NCBI RefSeq assembly: GCF_000149955.1
Contig: NC_030990.1
Location: 3,709,482-3,773,481, forward strand
Origin: Fusarium oxysporum f. sp. lycopersici 4287
Lineage: Eukaryota > Ascomycota > Sordariomycetes > Hypocreales > Nectriaceae
Direction of reading: 5' to 3'
DNA: 64,000 nt
This document shows, one piece after another, positions 12,591 through 25,316 of this stretch. Numbering within the stretch: the stretch's first letter is position 1; the number at the start of each line of letters is the position of its first letter. The notes beneath the pieces were generated by a model that was not told the DNA's origin, searched no databases, and saw only the letters and a program-made list of their open reading frames with translations. A program made the translations under genes and the position numbers.

Positions 12591-14516
12591 TTAAATCATG
12601 TTCGGAAATGGCTCAGTCGTAAGGACGTTTCCAGACATCGGATCAATGGTGTAGTGCTCCTGGGGAGCGAGAACAGAGGTGACTTGAGGGTGAGACGTGA
12701 TCTGGGACATAGTAGAGGGTCTAGGCGTAGTGGCAAGCTCCATCGAGGAGGCAGGCATCTGGGGCGTCATGGGTCGTTGATGTTGAACTTCAGTCTTGGG
12801 CTTTGCCATGGTCGACATGGCCAGCGCCCTGGCGTTGCTGCTTTCGCGGCGACGCTTAGGTGTATCTTTCACCTTGAGATGTGTGTGACACTAGATATTG
12901 TTAGTCAAGGCCCCTCTTGGTGGGTTAGTCCGACTTACCTTGTACGCGTGTCTGAACCAGGTGGTTCCCTTCTTCTTGCTGCTGACAAGGGCAATCCACT
13001 GCTCGCAGCTACCACAGAGACCCTCCCAAACATCAGGGTTTCCATCCATGCGTCGCTTTTGTTGGGGTTCCTGGAACGAACTTCCGGTGGCGGCGCTAAT
13101 GCCGTGAGAGAAAGACTTGTCATACCAGAAGGCAGAGTTCTTCAGCACGAGCCATCGTCCAGGCTTGCAGATTCCACACCAGCCCTCTCGCTTGTTGCCG
13201 TGACCTCGAACCCATCTAGGGGTGTAAAGGTCGCCTTCAAATCGCAACTCCTGCTCGCGGGGGATCATATCGGGATCCTCGGGGTTCATGTCCTCAGGAG
13301 GTGGAGGGATCTGCTCTTCTCGGAGAGCCGCGTACAGCTCAGGAGGGTCAGAAAGGTCGGTGTAGTGACCGTTGAGGCAAGCGGCATCTCCGTTGCTCTG
13401 AAGCATTCTGAAAAGACCGTGAGACAGAAGTGGCTGAGGCGGGGCGAAATGGTTGACGTCGGTTTGCCAAGGCTGCTGCTGGGCCATCTGAGATGGAAGC
13501 TGAGTCGGAAGCAACATGCTGTTTCTCTGGTAGACGGGGGTGCTGGGAACAACGAAAGGTGCTTGTTGCATGGCCTGGAGGTTGCCATAGTTGAGAGGCA
13601 GAGGAGTGGCACCGATGGCAGGAGAAGAGTGGCCGGAGTACATGTGCTGGTGGCTGTTGTAGACATCCGGGCAAGCATGGTAAACGTACTGGGCAGGCTT
13701 GCGGGTCGCCGAGGTGTTGTAAGTACCAGTAGACCATCGCTTGAGTCTTGGCCCCTCGACGCTGTAGGGAGCAGATCGAACATTGCTGGGTCGAGGAGAC
13801 GGAGAAGCACCGCGGCCACGACTCTGAGTCCTCACAAGGTCGGTCCTCGACTGAGGAGTCATTCGCGGCGAGGCAACGGGCGAAAGTTGGGTGGAAGACA
13901 TCATGGAAGTGCGGTTAGAAGGAGGTGGATAGTCAGAGCTGAAGGAAGGCGCCTCAGAGAGCGCTGCCGAGAAATCATCGAGAGGCATGTCGGAGAAGGC
14001 TCCAGAAGTGGACATCGAAAAGGAAGAACCGGACATTCGACGCTGTTTTGAACCATCATCAATGGCCATCAGATCTTCCTCGACAAGTGTTCCCTGCTTC
14101 AGGTCAAGAACAGGGATGGCTTCATCGGTTGTGAAAGAGCTCATTCCCATGGTCATATCGTAGTCCATGCCGTGAAGATCAAATTGATCTTCGACTTGCT
14201 TTTCCATCCACGATGCTATTTCAAATTAGTTAGAGTGATATCATGGGGCTCGGTTTTACTTACAGTTATCCATAGTTGTAGGAGGGTAAAAGTCTTGATG
14301 CATAGATCCGGGACGTGACATGGTCTCACTGGGGGTTTGCTGGAATGAAACTGAAGATGAGTCCCAAGATGGTACTGATGAGAAGTTCTCGGCACCGCAG
14401 AAAGAGAATCCCTGATAGATGGGCATAGGGCGAGGCTTAGACTGAGTAGCTGGTGTTGACCACATCTCGTCCGAGCCCAGCACGGATTCGTTTTCGATAA
14501 ATTCGTTTGAGTTCAT
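12591..14516 (-). CDS. Transcription regulator with Rua1 C-terminal domain
   Basis: Predicted 609 aa from three exons (14516-14264, 14215-12939, 12890-12591). Both introns are 48 nt with GTAAGT donors and TAACTAA/ACTAAC-like branches. Residues 1 to about 390 are Ser/Pro/Met/Gln-rich and probably disordered. Residues about 395-530 match the Rua1 C-terminal domain: TPRWVRGHGNKREGWCGIC, WLVLKNSAFWYDKSFSHG, then GLCGSCEQW and, across the second splice, CHTH. The paired Cys and His ligands suggest zinc binding. The family is named for Ustilago Rua1, an activator of glycolipid biosynthesis; the target genes here are unknown. The start ATG has a good context (AATCAACATGAAC). More than 4 kb without genes lies upstream, consistent with a complex promoter. 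A long open frame on the opposite strand (12531-14051) is taken as a by-product of codon usage. Confidence 0.9.
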
Positions 14517-15305
14517 GTTGATTATAGGCGTAGGCCTAGATAGGTATGCAAGCCAGCTGTATAAATACTATCACAGATAGAAAAGAAAAGTTGAGTGTCA
14601 ACTTTGGTGTTGCTGCGTGAATAAAGTGTAAGTATTTCGTGCATATGGCTCAAAGGAAGGACAAGAAAGTATGAAGCATACAGGTAGGGTGGTGGTAAAA
14701 GCAGGAACCCAAGAGTCCTTACAGGAGCGAGCCGTTAAACTATTATGCAGAATCTATCTGGCAAGGGCAGGGTGGTGTCAGCATGAATTCTCGATGAGAT
14801 GGTGGACGATCATGGCAAACTGGCAAGCCCAGGTCCACATCATATCTGGATCTTCGGGAGTGCCGCGGGACATCTCGAGCTTACCTGGTCAACTAAGAGA
14901 GCAATGGCCAAGTCGAATGTGGGAGTAATTTCCGGGCAGTCGACATGCGTTGTAAGGAATGGATGTGTTGTAAGGAACGATCACAGTCGATTTGGGGATG
15001 TCAGGCGGTTAGGGTATAGTAATATGTACTATCGAGTAAACAGGATCCCTTGGACTGATGCCAGCGGAGACTGACGCGTAGAGAGTGAATCGGTTGTTTG
15101 TCTTTTGTAAAGGAAAGTGGCGTAGTTGGTTTAAGCCCTGTATATGAAGGAAAGGATAGCTAGACCTGGACTCGGATAGCGGTGGGTGGGCTTGCTATAT
15201 TATATGGTTTGATGACATGCAAGTGTTTGTGTTAAGGAATGACTGGAGACAAAATGGACGAACAAAGTATGAGCTGGTAGATTTGCAGAAGAAGCGAAAG
15301 GTAGC

Positions 15306-16064
15306 NNNNNNNNNNNNNNNNNNNNNNNNNNNNNNNNNNNNNNNNNNNNNNNNNNNNNNNNNNNNNNNNNNNNNNNNNNNNNNNNNNNNNNNNNNNNNNN
15401 NNNNNNNNNNNNNNNNNNNNNNNNNNNNNNNNNNNNNNNNNNNNNNNNNNNNNNNNNNNNNNNNNNNNNNNNNNNNNNNNNNNNNNNNNNNNNNNNNNNN
15501 NNNNNNNNNNNNNNNNNNNNNNNNNNNNNNNNNNNNNNNNNNNNNNNNNNNNNNNNNNNNNNNNNNNNNNNNNNNNNNNNNNNNNNNNNNNNNNNNNNNN
15601 NNNNNNNNNNNNNNNNNNNNNNNNNNNNNNNNNNNNNNNNNNNNNNNNNNNNNNNNNNNNNNNNNNNNNNNNNNNNNNNNNNNNNNNNNNNNNNNNNNNN
15701 NNNNNNNNNNNNNNNNNNNNNNNNNNNNNNNNNNNNNNNNNNNNNNNNNNNNNNNNNNNNNNNNNNNNNNNNNNNNNNNNNNNNNNNNNNNNNNNNNNNN
15801 NNNNNNNNNNNNNNNNNNNNNNNNNNNNNNNNNNNNNNNNNNNNNNNNNNNNNNNNNNNNNNNNNNNNNNNNNNNNNNNNNNNNNNNNNNNNNNNNNNNN
15901 NNNNNNNNNNNNNNNNNNNNNNNNNNNNNNNNNNNNNNNNNNNNNNNNNNNNNNNNNNNNNNNNNNNNNNNNNNNNNNNNNNNNNNNNNNNNNNNNNNNN
16001 NNNNNNNNNNNNNNNNNNNNNNNNNNNNNNNNNNNNNNNNNNNNNNNNNNNNNNNNNNNNNNNN
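15306..16064. other. Assembly gap, 759 N
   Basis: This is an unbroken run of N. Open frames that appear to cross it are artefacts. Confidence 0.99.
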
Positions 16065-17829
16065 TGCTCGATCAAGTCAATTCAGGAACCGAACCGAGTT
16101 GCAGCGGGATCGCCTACCGCCTGAGCGCAGACCTCTCGATATATATGCAGTCACGGCAATATGGCAATATCGTACATATGTCAAAGACCCCGTCCTCTGA
16201 TCCCCCGCATGAGGGGCACTTAGATGGCGAGATGCCAGAACTTTTGTCACGATCGTACGGCGGTTGTCCCTTAAGGAGCTTGACGGAAGATTTAATCGCT
16301 TTTTTTTTTTCCAGGTAGCAAAGTCGGCGACAGCCGTATAGGCGAAGCGGTAACTTCTCACGGCAATGTCGGTATTTTTCTTGAATGATAGGTCATCAGC
16401 AGACTAGTGGCTCAGCATGCATCTTGCTTGGGACAAAGCAACACCATTCGCATCGAGACAGTGGGCGATGCGCCCTGAATTCTGGGCTTAGCCAGTCGAT
16501 TTTGAAAGCAGGTGTGACATTGTAGAGGCGGAGAGCGAATCACAGGCACAGTCGAGCTGTGGCATCTGTATCCTCAGGCGCTGATATAGACTGAATTATG
16601 AGTTATCCAATTTAAAGTAACTTTAAGCCTCTCGATCTCCTCCCGCTAGGCTGATGGAGGGTATATTCGACTGAGACACAGAAGTATAGCTGAGGCTGCT
16701 ATTTCCGTTCTCTTGGCTGATGTTTATCGAAGTGCTGTGACCACACTTGAGATGCGCTGGAGATCCAAAGCAGAGGTTGCAAGCGTACCAAGATGAGGAC
16801 AAGCGCGTGTTTGAAGTTGTAAGAGAGTGGGTCAAGCAAAGCCATCTGATTTGCAGCGGCAGGACAAGGGTTTTGGGCAAGAAGCGGGACGAGTATCTTG
16901 TTCCTGCCGTTTTGGCGTAGAAGCCGCTATCCAGGGCATCTGATTGGATATTACTGACATGTCTCAGCTGCTAGCAGGGAGACCGGCGTGTCTCAGATCT
17001 GTGTCAAGACCAGGGGTAGATGGATGAGGTCCACTGATACGTCGAATAATATCCACTCAAAACCCACAGGCTGATTTCGTGGCTCATGTTTAAACACCCA
17101 TAGTCCACTAGAAGCTCACTGGAACAAGCTCACCAACAGCGCCTTTGCGCCTGAAAAGTCACATCTTACAGGCGAGCCGATTAGGCGAGGACCACGTCAG
17201 AGCTCAGTCTGAGCACATTTAGATAGTGGATTTCAATTAATTGTTGTGGATCATTTAGGCTATGAATAGCAGATGGCGTTCACTTTCTCTTAGACAAGAG
17301 CATCTCCAAACAGCCGGTCCTTTCATCTTGACAGTCTATCGCTCAGTCCGCAACCGATCTCGATTTGTTTTCATCTCTAATGTTTTAGTCTATTCTTCAG
17401 CTCTCAGCTCAGCTACTAAATTTGCTACACCTGAAGATCCGTTCCTACCAAAGTCGATACGCCTGAACATCGAACGACACCACGATTCCTTCATAGAAAA
17501 GAAATCCGCTACTATCACGATTAGTGCAGAAACCCCCATCTTCAAGCCTTCAGATCATCTTCACATCTCACAACAAGTGCCGGATCCTCTCTAGGGGTCA
17601 GGGAATAGCCCAGTTGATACTGTTACATCGCGTTGAGACTCCGTTGTTTTCCTTTGCATCCATATCATCCGACCAGTGCTTCCCCTCGTCTCATGTCCAT
17701 AGCTAGGTATGTAGGGAGGGACCTTCTGTAGAGTCTCATTCGCATATTCACTTTTACGCGCAACAATTTATTCCAGCGCAACGCGTCATCTATTTGTCAG
17801 TGTGTTACGAGCTGTTTCTTGAGTTTTCC

Positions 17830-17865
17830 GTGCCTGAGCTTGTGCCTGAGCCTGTGCCTGGAGCT
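17830..17865. repeat. Three copies of a 12-bp repeat (GTGCCTGAGCTT type)
   Basis: Three head-to-tail 12-mers, differing at one or two bases each, lie in non-coding sequence. Confidence 0.7.
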
Positions 17866-18719
17866 ATGATGGCTCTCCACAGTGAGCACGGTGGTTTCTT
17901 CCATAGACTTGGGTTGACGCCCGACAGCTTGGAACATAAACGAGGCTGTCAATTGACGTGGTAACAATAGACTTACATAACCCTTATAAACGCGTCAATG
18001 CTCAAGCTGTTGAAGGTTTGTTTAGGTGTTCTGATAGTGACGATATCGTGATCTTGATCTTCATGGGATGTGCTGCACACTGCGGCCGTCAACCTCAGGA
18101 CGGCTAGAGGATGCTCTGCCCGTTTCCGCTTCGAGATAAGCTGTACCGTAAATAGGAAGTTGTAGGATAATCTGCCGTGCACTAACTCCAACAGAATTTC
18201 TTTGCTCATCTTCTTCAAGCGTTCCATAATTCTTCTATGGGTCGCCCGGTAAGGCCGTTTTGTGGCCAGGGTCTCATACATCCGTTCCTGAATCACTACT
18301 CAAATGGGAAATTACACCACCACCTTTTGGGAGTGAGCATGATTCAGGCCTTGTCGATTTCCTCAAAATGGACATCATGAACCAATTGCGATACTTTAAT
18401 CTCCCCGCAATGAGCTTCTTTCATTTTCTTGTTACGTTACATACCTAGCACCCTGGAAAGATAACTTCTGGAAGGCCTCTGCCCTCTGTATCTGTCACAA
18501 CGTTTCCGTCTTTCCCCCAGCGCTTGGAGATTCTGGAAATAGAACAGCAGAAACATCGCCCACAACGGGTCCGATCCCCTTAAAACATTAATATATTTAA
18601 CAAACTCTCATGGAAACGTTAATGTTATCGTATCCCGGTCATAGCCCTATCATGCCGAACCGGTCTTCCGTTCCCTACCTTAGCCCGTGCTGTTGGCTGC
18701 TGCTTGCACGATGCAACAG

Positions 18720-19448
18720 TTACTCCTTGTTGATCCTCTTCCACACTTCATGCTCGGCTGCAGCAAGACTCTCGCCTGCAGCCGAAGCCCACTTCTTGGC
18801 GGCCGACCAGACTCCCTCCTCATCGTCGTCTCCTATCAGAGATGGCCTGCGCTCCTGGGCGACTGATGCTTCGTGAGCCGCACGCTGGGCACTGGAGAAC
18901 TCGGACGCGTGCACGTTTTGGTGATAACCAGGTGGATGAGAAAAGTCGCTTCCGGAGCCTCCGCCTGGCACGCCCGTTGGGCCCAGGCCAGCCATCGGGG
19001 ACGGGCCAGGAACAGGAGCTGTAGTCGTCGCTGAACGAGTAGCGGCGAACTCAGACCCACTGGATATAGGCGCATAGGGCACCTGTGCTGGTGTAAACTG
19101 TGTCTGTGTCTCGCGCATAGTCTCGCCGGTCTTTGGAGGTGGTGGTAAATACGCTCCGTTTTGCGGCTCCGGTACAGCTCCCGGTTGCGGGGCCGGAGGG
19201 CTCGAATCTACAACCGCCCGTGTTGGAGTTGGCTGGATGTTGGCGGAAGGTTGAGGTGCCCCAGTTGGAGCTGGCATAGACGGGCGAGCGCCTGGCTGAG
19301 CTGCCGGGTAAGTGGACGTCGGCACTTCATTGCTTGCTGGTACTTCGGCTGGCGCCACTGGGTCATTTGAGTGCGCCGTCTTTGGTGTGATTCCTGACGC
19401 CTTTGCTGCCGTGATAGGGCTTGAGGTGTGAATAGGAATTGGAGGCAT
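18720..19448 (-). CDS. Conserved Pro/Ala-rich protein, unknown function
   Basis: Predicted 242 aa, single exon. I start it at the ATG of MPPIPIHTSSPITAAKASG, because this opening resembles the N-terminus of a conserved family of uncharacterised ascomycete proteins. The open frame extends 62 codons further upstream to an ATG at 19634, but that extension looks non-conserved. The middle is a Pro/Ala/Thr/Gly-rich linker. The C-terminus is more ordered, with RRPSLIGDDDEEGVWSAA (acidic) followed by KKWASAAGESLAAAEHEVWK, probably an amphipathic helix. No signal peptide, membrane segment or catalytic motif is seen in the shorter form. No function is assigned. Confidence 0.72.
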   Translation of the reverse strand: MPPIPIHTSSPITAAKASGITPKTAHSNDPVAPAEVPASNEVPTSTYPAAQPGARPSMPAPTGAPQPSANIQPTPTRAVVDSSPPAPQPGAVPEPQNGAYLPPPPKTGETMRETQTQFTPAQVPYAPISSGSEFAATRSATTTAPVPGPSPMAGLGPTGVPGGGSGSDFSHPPGYHQNVHASEFSSAQRAAHEASVAQERRPSLIGDDDEEGVWSAAKKWASAAGESLAAAEHEVWKRINKE

Positions 19449-20453
19449 ATTGGTGAGTCCTAGACGCTGGTCCTGTATGGAGGTGTATGGTTGACTCTCC
19501 TGCGTTCCGAGCGTTTGTGTTCTTCCAAGGTGAGATTTCGTGTTACCCAAGTTTTTGAATCTGTAAAGTACTTGTCCTAAAACATTGAGTGTGATGAGAT
19601 GTTGTCTGAATAAGAGAGTGGCGATGGATGCCAACTACGTCATGTGATCTGCCTTAGGTGCCTCGCACGCGGGTTACCTGCAGTCAGCGGGGAAATGCCG
19701 ATCAGATTCCCGTCGATAGTTCCGTGTCTTTTTCCTATTTCCAAATGCGGAATACGAGAATTGATTCTTGGACAAACGGTACCTATGCTCTCTACTTGGA
19801 TTTTGCGATAGAGTGACGCAAGACTCCCATTGGATACACAACTACCCTAAGGTTGCACGGCGTTGGTGCTTTTTCCTTCCTCTTCATGTCTTCATGGTCA
19901 ATACGAAGGCCATGTAATGGTCCAGTTTTAGTGGCAGTATTTAATGCATCGAAATGGTGAGAAAGCTCTGGGATTGGGAAAGCAACGGCTCTGACGGAGG
20001 AACGATTGAGTTGGATTTTGAATGGTGCAGGTTGAATTGAGAATAACACATTGCGGTGATGAAAAAATGGACAGATGGCTCATTTTGAAGAAATCGGATA
20101 ATCTGACCTAATAATNNNNNNNNNNNNNNNNNNNNNNNNNNNNNNNNNNNNNNNNNNNNNNNNNNNNNNNNNNNNNNNNNNNNNNNNNNNNNNNNNNNNN
20201 NNNNNNNNNNNNNNNNNNNNNNNNNNNNNNNNNNNNNNNNNNNNNNNNNNNNNNAGCAGTACTACATGAAACTCCCAAGTTCCCAATAAGAAATACCCAG
20301 CCCAAAAACCCATATACAGCAAGCTAGTGGAGATATCCTAAGATCGCTAAATGCTAACCAGGCTATGGTGCCATCTATATATACAACCAGTTAAGAGCAT
20401 AATCTACCTTATCATCCACTACATACCTCCCTCCAGTCACGCCAAGAAACAGT
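19449..20453. other. Intergenic with assembly gap
   Basis: This is spacer between two minus-strand genes and contains 139 N. No gene is recognised in the sequenced parts. Confidence 0.5.
20116..20254. other. Assembly gap, 139 N
   Basis: This is a run of N. Short frames that cross it are artefacts. Confidence 0.99.
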
Positions 20454-21987
20454 CTAGTTCTCGGACGGCTTATAAGGACAACCCGCGAACGCTTTCGTCT
20501 TGACAATCGCTTCGAAACCCTTAGTCTCTTCAACACCCTTGCCAACAACCTTATCAGGACCCAAATCCTCAAAAAGGAAACCTTCGGACTTCATACTAGG
20601 CCCGCCATCGCCGGGAAGTAACCCACCAGATAGCCATGTGATAATTGCTTCGGGATTCCAACGTTGCCAGAAAGTGGGAGGAACATAGAAAGGCTCTTTC
20701 ATGTAATGATATGACTTGATGCGTCCGGTCTGCTCGTCAGGATCGGAAAGGTATATGGAGGGCGCTAAGCGAGGGAGGCAGAGATAGCGGACGATGAGTT
20801 TTCGAACAAGCAAGAGACTGTATGTCAGAACTGTAATAGCCAAACCTGGCTCTGGGAAACTGTTCTCATGTAAATACCTGGTCGGAGGAATGGAAATAGT
20901 ATGAACCGAAGACTTACCCAAATGCTCGTCTCAGGCGAGGTCCCATAAGGACACAAGCTGCCGGATATCCAAGGGGAGAAGCAATCTTGGGATACGAATC
21001 CAGCAGCATCTCCATAAGAACATGGCCTAGTTTCTGGATTTCCGGTGTAGGGCGCAAATATTTGTCCTCGTAGTCTCCTCCAAAGCGTGTCATGTCCTCG
21101 AAGAATTCGAGACCATCTGTCCACTCATTCTTCCCGAGCACAGTCCTGTAGTCGATATCCATCATGTCTGCAACATACTTCCACATAGTTGATAGGCTAG
21201 CAACTTCCATGTCGGTGAGTTTGCGGTACTCATAGATGTTGAGGAACCGAACAGGCTCAGCAAAAGAGGCGTAGAGCACATAAAGCAGATCTTCTTGCTT
21301 AATCTTGCCGCTCTTGATATATGGAGCGTGAAGGAAGTTTGTGCGCGCAACCGCTTTGTGAAGAACAGGCGACGTAGGAGGGAAGTTTGCGAAGCTGTCA
21401 TCATGTAAGTCTTCATAACTTGAGTAATGAAATCCAAGTAAACTCACCAGACATAGACGGCTTCAGTATCTGCATATCTAGTATTCGTTAGTAGAAGTCA
21501 GAAGAGCCTATGACACTCATTTAGGTACCTTTTGGGCGCCTTCTTTCGATTAGCTAGATCGCTGCCGCCATAGAGAACATGAGCAACGTTTTGAACAGCA
21601 TATGTCTATGTATTGACGTCGTTAACGTACAAACTTTAAATGTTGACACTAACTCGGTCACTAGTAGTTAGTTAAACATACCTCAAATAGAGCCAATCGA
21701 ACCGCAAGGTCATAGAATAACGGGAACTCGAATCTAGCGATATTCTGAACAACTTGAAAAGCATCTTGATTTGTCATACGACTCAACGAGGCGCGGTCGT
21801 GAAACCCCAACTTGGATCGAAGCGAGTTAATTCTGGAGAAACGCAAAAGAGAACAGAGTGCGACATAACCAAGAAGGGCCCCAAGAATGATTGGACCTGA
21901 CCAAGAAGTGGGCGCAAAACTGGTCAACAGCTCTGATTGAAGGCTCTCAGAAGCTGAGGCCTTCAAGCTTGGCTTTGCTGCATCCAT
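20454..21987 (-). CDS. mpaB-like ER-bound oxygenase (DUF2236 family)
   Basis: Predicted 437 aa from five exons: 21987-21682, 21605-21529, 21477-21448 (only 30 nt), 21394-20918 and 20877-20454. All junctions keep frame, and the last intron is only 40 nt. A membrane segment lies near residues 30-50 (SGPIILGALLGYVALCSLL). The core motifs fit the mpaB/rubber-oxygenase superfamily: KRYADTEA across a splice, then ARTNFLHAPYI, DLLYVLY and EPVRFLNIYEYRKLTDME. MpaB cleaves a farnesyl side chain in mycophenolic acid synthesis, and relatives use haem or metal. The substrate here is unknown, and no biosynthetic cluster surrounds the gene. It is divergent from ARP8 with about 1 kb between the starts. Confidence 0.86.
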
Positions 21988-22969
21988 GACTGTGCTGATG
22001 AGCTCCTACAGAGTTACTGAGAGAGGGGAAACAGCGCAAAAGACAAAGGAGAAGCAAGATCTATGAGAGCCAGGAAAGGAATGTGTACATATTTATGGAA
22101 CCCTTGTAAGAAGTGCGGCCCTCAACCCGAGTTAGGAGTGTTTTAAACATGCTAGATCCATGATGCAGAACCCCACTGGCCCTATCGGATGAGGGGCGTT
22201 GGCAATGGCTTTTGTTGTACACCGAAAGTTGTAAGTAGCTAATGTACCAATGGTGCGAGAGAGAGGCTTTTTTGAGGCTGACGCAACTATTCCAAAGTCT
22301 AGAAATAGTGTTTGCTATAATATGATTATGCGGTTGAGGCGGATAAGCTGACAACCCTACAACTCAAATTTGCAGCAGTTTGGCAAGCCCCATAGGTACA
22401 TATCTTTCTATGTTCACTTACTGAAGTCCGACCGGAAGTGAGGAGAAAATAGATATACAATAGCAATAACACAGGGAACAGAAGTGTTAACTAGGAGCTT
22501 TTCAGTAGTGATCTCCGACATTTGCACATGTCAATATCGCCAACAGTATCTGGGGTCATTGCTCGTGCAACTCCAGATCAAATCCTTCGCCATTGTGGCA
22601 AAGACTGTTGACTGAAGTACAAAGTTACCATCCAAAGCATTGTATACGGATATAGTGGTTGAAATAGAATGCTTTGGCTGCCGATTTAAGCTGTACTCCG
22701 CAACTCTATCGAATAGCCTCTTGTGGGGAAGAGACGCTTTACGGATCCAATCGCCAATGCATGTCCGAGGTCCCGGGTCATCAAAAGTCCGGATGGTTTG
22801 CGCTAAACCCATTTTGCTGCCGCGATTCAGGCCATGAATGCGCTCCTGGTGTTTTTGAGAGCTTGTTGAGCGCGCGCTGGAAGCTTCTTCAACCAACTGG
22901 CTATCGATGTGAGCTTGCTCAGCGCTATTCCCACCGCAACATTAGAAAGGTCAAGGCCAATCCATCAAT
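21988..22969. promoter_or_regulatory. Shared upstream region of mpaB-like gene and ARP8
   Basis: About 980 bp lies between two divergent start codons, so both promoters must be here. Frames of about 120 codons occur on both strands (22531-22896 minus, 22674-23036 plus) and overlap each other. Neither has a recognisable domain, and I treat them as chance. Confidence 0.5.
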
Positions 22970-25316
22970 ATGGTTGGAAAAGTCAGCGAAAGAGTCCTCC
23001 TGCGGGAAGGTATGTTTCATTATCACTTGTCGATAGCGACTCGGCCGTCGCTCTAGACACATGTACTGACAGTTGCCTTAGGTCTTGAGAGAACTGACAA
23101 TGGCATGAAGCTGACGACATGGCCTGACGTCACCCCGATTAATCAGAAAAACTATTATACGTGCGATGACCCTTTCTAATAAGTGGTGTTTGTGCTGATG
23201 CTTTGTTAGTGATTACATGAAGCGCGATGACCAAATCCTCGCCCTCCGCCTCCAGAGCGATGCCACCCGAGATCGACTAGTACAAAGTGCTCGAGACCGA
23301 GATCGCGCTCTATCCAAGAATGCCAATGGGGAGCTACCACTTCCTGTCGCAGATCTTCCTGATGAAGATGGTGCTACAACACCTTCGGCTGGCCTGGATC
23401 CCTCAAGGGTCATTGTGATCCACCCCGGCAGTCAAAATCTGCGAATAGGCTTTGCGAGCGACGCCCTCCCCAAGACAATTCCGATGACACTAGCGACCAA
23501 GTTTCCCCAGACCGAATCCGAGATGTACGAGGCCCTACCACGACGACAGTTCGAGGCCAAGACCCCCGACCAACAGTACGGCGAAGAGTGGTCAAAGAAA
23601 TACAACAAGATGTGCAACGACCTCAAGGTCGAGATGCGAGCCAATAAGCGCAAAGTCTTGCCCAACTCGAAGGAACTTGTTCAGACTTTCAACCGCCGTA
23701 CAGAACCCGAAGTTATCCAGAAGCACAACGACCCCCTTGAGATCGAATGGACTGATATCGAAACGCTTGATGACCCCGACTCATTAGCTTCGTGCTTTAT
23801 TGGACACCAAGCGGAGCGTGTTCCCGACGACTCGAATCCCAAATTCAAACTTTGGTGGCCTATACAATATGGACAGTGGAACGAAGATGGGTATACAAGT
23901 CAGGAGCATATGTATGATGATTTTGAAACATTACTCGATAAGGCATTGAGGCAAGAACTCGGACTGAAGACAAACAGCGAATGGCAACAGTACAGCTGCG
24001 TTTTTGTCATTCCCGACTTGTACGACAAGAAATACGTGGAGCAAGTCCTGCGATCGTGCATGACCTGGTTCGAATTCTCTAGGGTGTGTTTCGTCCAGGA
24101 AGGAATGGCAGCAACTTTTGGTGCCGGATACACACAAGCCTGTGTTGTCGATGTGGGAGCTCAGAAGACAGCCGTTACCTGTGTGGAAGACGGTCTTGTC
24201 ATCGAGGATTCAAGGATCAACCTGAAATACGGAGGCTACGATATCACGGATACATTCCTCAAAATGATGCTTTACGACAACTTTCCTTACCAGGACATGA
24301 ACCTGCGACGACGATACGATTTCCTTCTTGCTGAAGAGCTGAAAATTAAGCACTGCACCATGTCGCAAGCGGATATCTCTGTCCAACTCTTCAACTTCCA
24401 TGTCCGGGCTCCTAACCAACCAACACGGAAATACGCTTTCAAGACATACGATGAGGTCATTCTTGCTCCGATGGGAGTGTATGACCCAGCCATCTTCGAC
24501 AACAGCACCAAGTTAAGGGGACGGCGTAAGCTGGTTGAGAGATCTTACAACGCCTACGATGTTGATATTCCAGACGATCCCACATCTGCCGCCCAATTAG
24601 CGATTCTAGCACTCGTCCAGCCGTCAATAACATCCAATGCCAATGGATTCACGCTGACACAGCCCGATATCTCAACGCCTATCAAGGAGAACAAACAATT
24701 CAACTTCCTTGGAGCAAAGGAGGGTATGACTAACGGAACTCCCATGGGTTCTCATGCCGGATCTCCTGCACCGGAGGGCGCAAATACGCCGCTTCCATAT
24801 GTCTTCGGTAGGGATAGGGAGGGCGTAAACGGAGGTAGCCCAGCGCCCAATGGTTCTCGTGCTGGAGGCACTCCTAATCCTGGACAAACACAACCACCAG
24901 CAGGCATGTTTGTCGATGCTGCTACCCGAACCGCCAAATCCATGGCCGCTGAGCGAGACGCCGTGCTACCGGTCGCTCCTCTCGACATTGCAATTCTCAC
25001 AAGTATTCAGAACGCCGCTAAGGGCGATGAGAAGAAGCTTCGAGACTTACTTGGAAGTATCATGGTCATTGGTGGTGGCGCCAAGATCCCTCACTTTACG
25101 GTTGTCCTAGAGGAGAAGATCAAGGCCCGACGGCCCGAACTGAGCGATCGAATCCTCGTGAGTCGAAGTGCGAGAGATATGGACGAACAAGTGGTCACCT
25201 GGAAGGGTGCCAGTGTGTTTGCTAAGCTGTCGACCAACGACTCATGGATTACGCCTTTCGAATTCGAGAGGCTAGGTGCCAGGACTCTTCACCACAAGGT
25301 GCTCTGGGCCTGGTAG
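22970..25316 (+). CDS. ARP8: Actin-related protein 8, INO80 complex subunit
   Basis: Predicted 741 aa from three exons: 22970-23009, 23082-23160 and 23210-25316. Arp8 sits with Arp4 and actin in the INO80 chromatin remodeller and helps bind linker DNA. The first two exons encode MVGKVSERVLLREGLERTDN and then a stretch ending INQKNYYT, which joins DYMKRDDQ of exon 3, as at the N-terminus of fungal Arp8. Actin-fold pieces include VIVIHPGSQNLRIGFASD (phosphate-loop region), ACVVDVGAQKTAVTCVEDG and IMVIGGGAKIPHF. Residues about 510-600 are a Gly/Pro/Asn-rich insertion. Without the two small 5' exons the protein would seem to start at MKRDDQ and lose 42 residues. Introns of 72 and 49 nt have normal signals. 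Confidence 0.95.

Larger units (their letters stand above)
14517..18719. other. Long gene-free stretch containing an assembly gap
   Basis: This is the upstream region of the Rua1-type gene. Apart from the run of N (15306-16064) it holds only small, unconvincing frames. The longest, 17262-17594 on plus, has no recognisable domain. Genes hidden in the gap cannot be excluded. Confidence 0.5.

Noticed and set aside
15200..16200. Long open frames across the first N run on both strands
   Set aside because: Almost all residues are unknown because they are N; the frames are artefacts of the gap.
17262..17594. 110-codon plus-strand frame as a gene
   Set aside because: No domain, no clear start context, and other frames overlap. 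It is indistinguishable from chance.
22531..23036. 120-codon frames on both strands upstream of ARP8
   Set aside because: They overlap each other and the first exon of ARP8, and neither has recognisable content.
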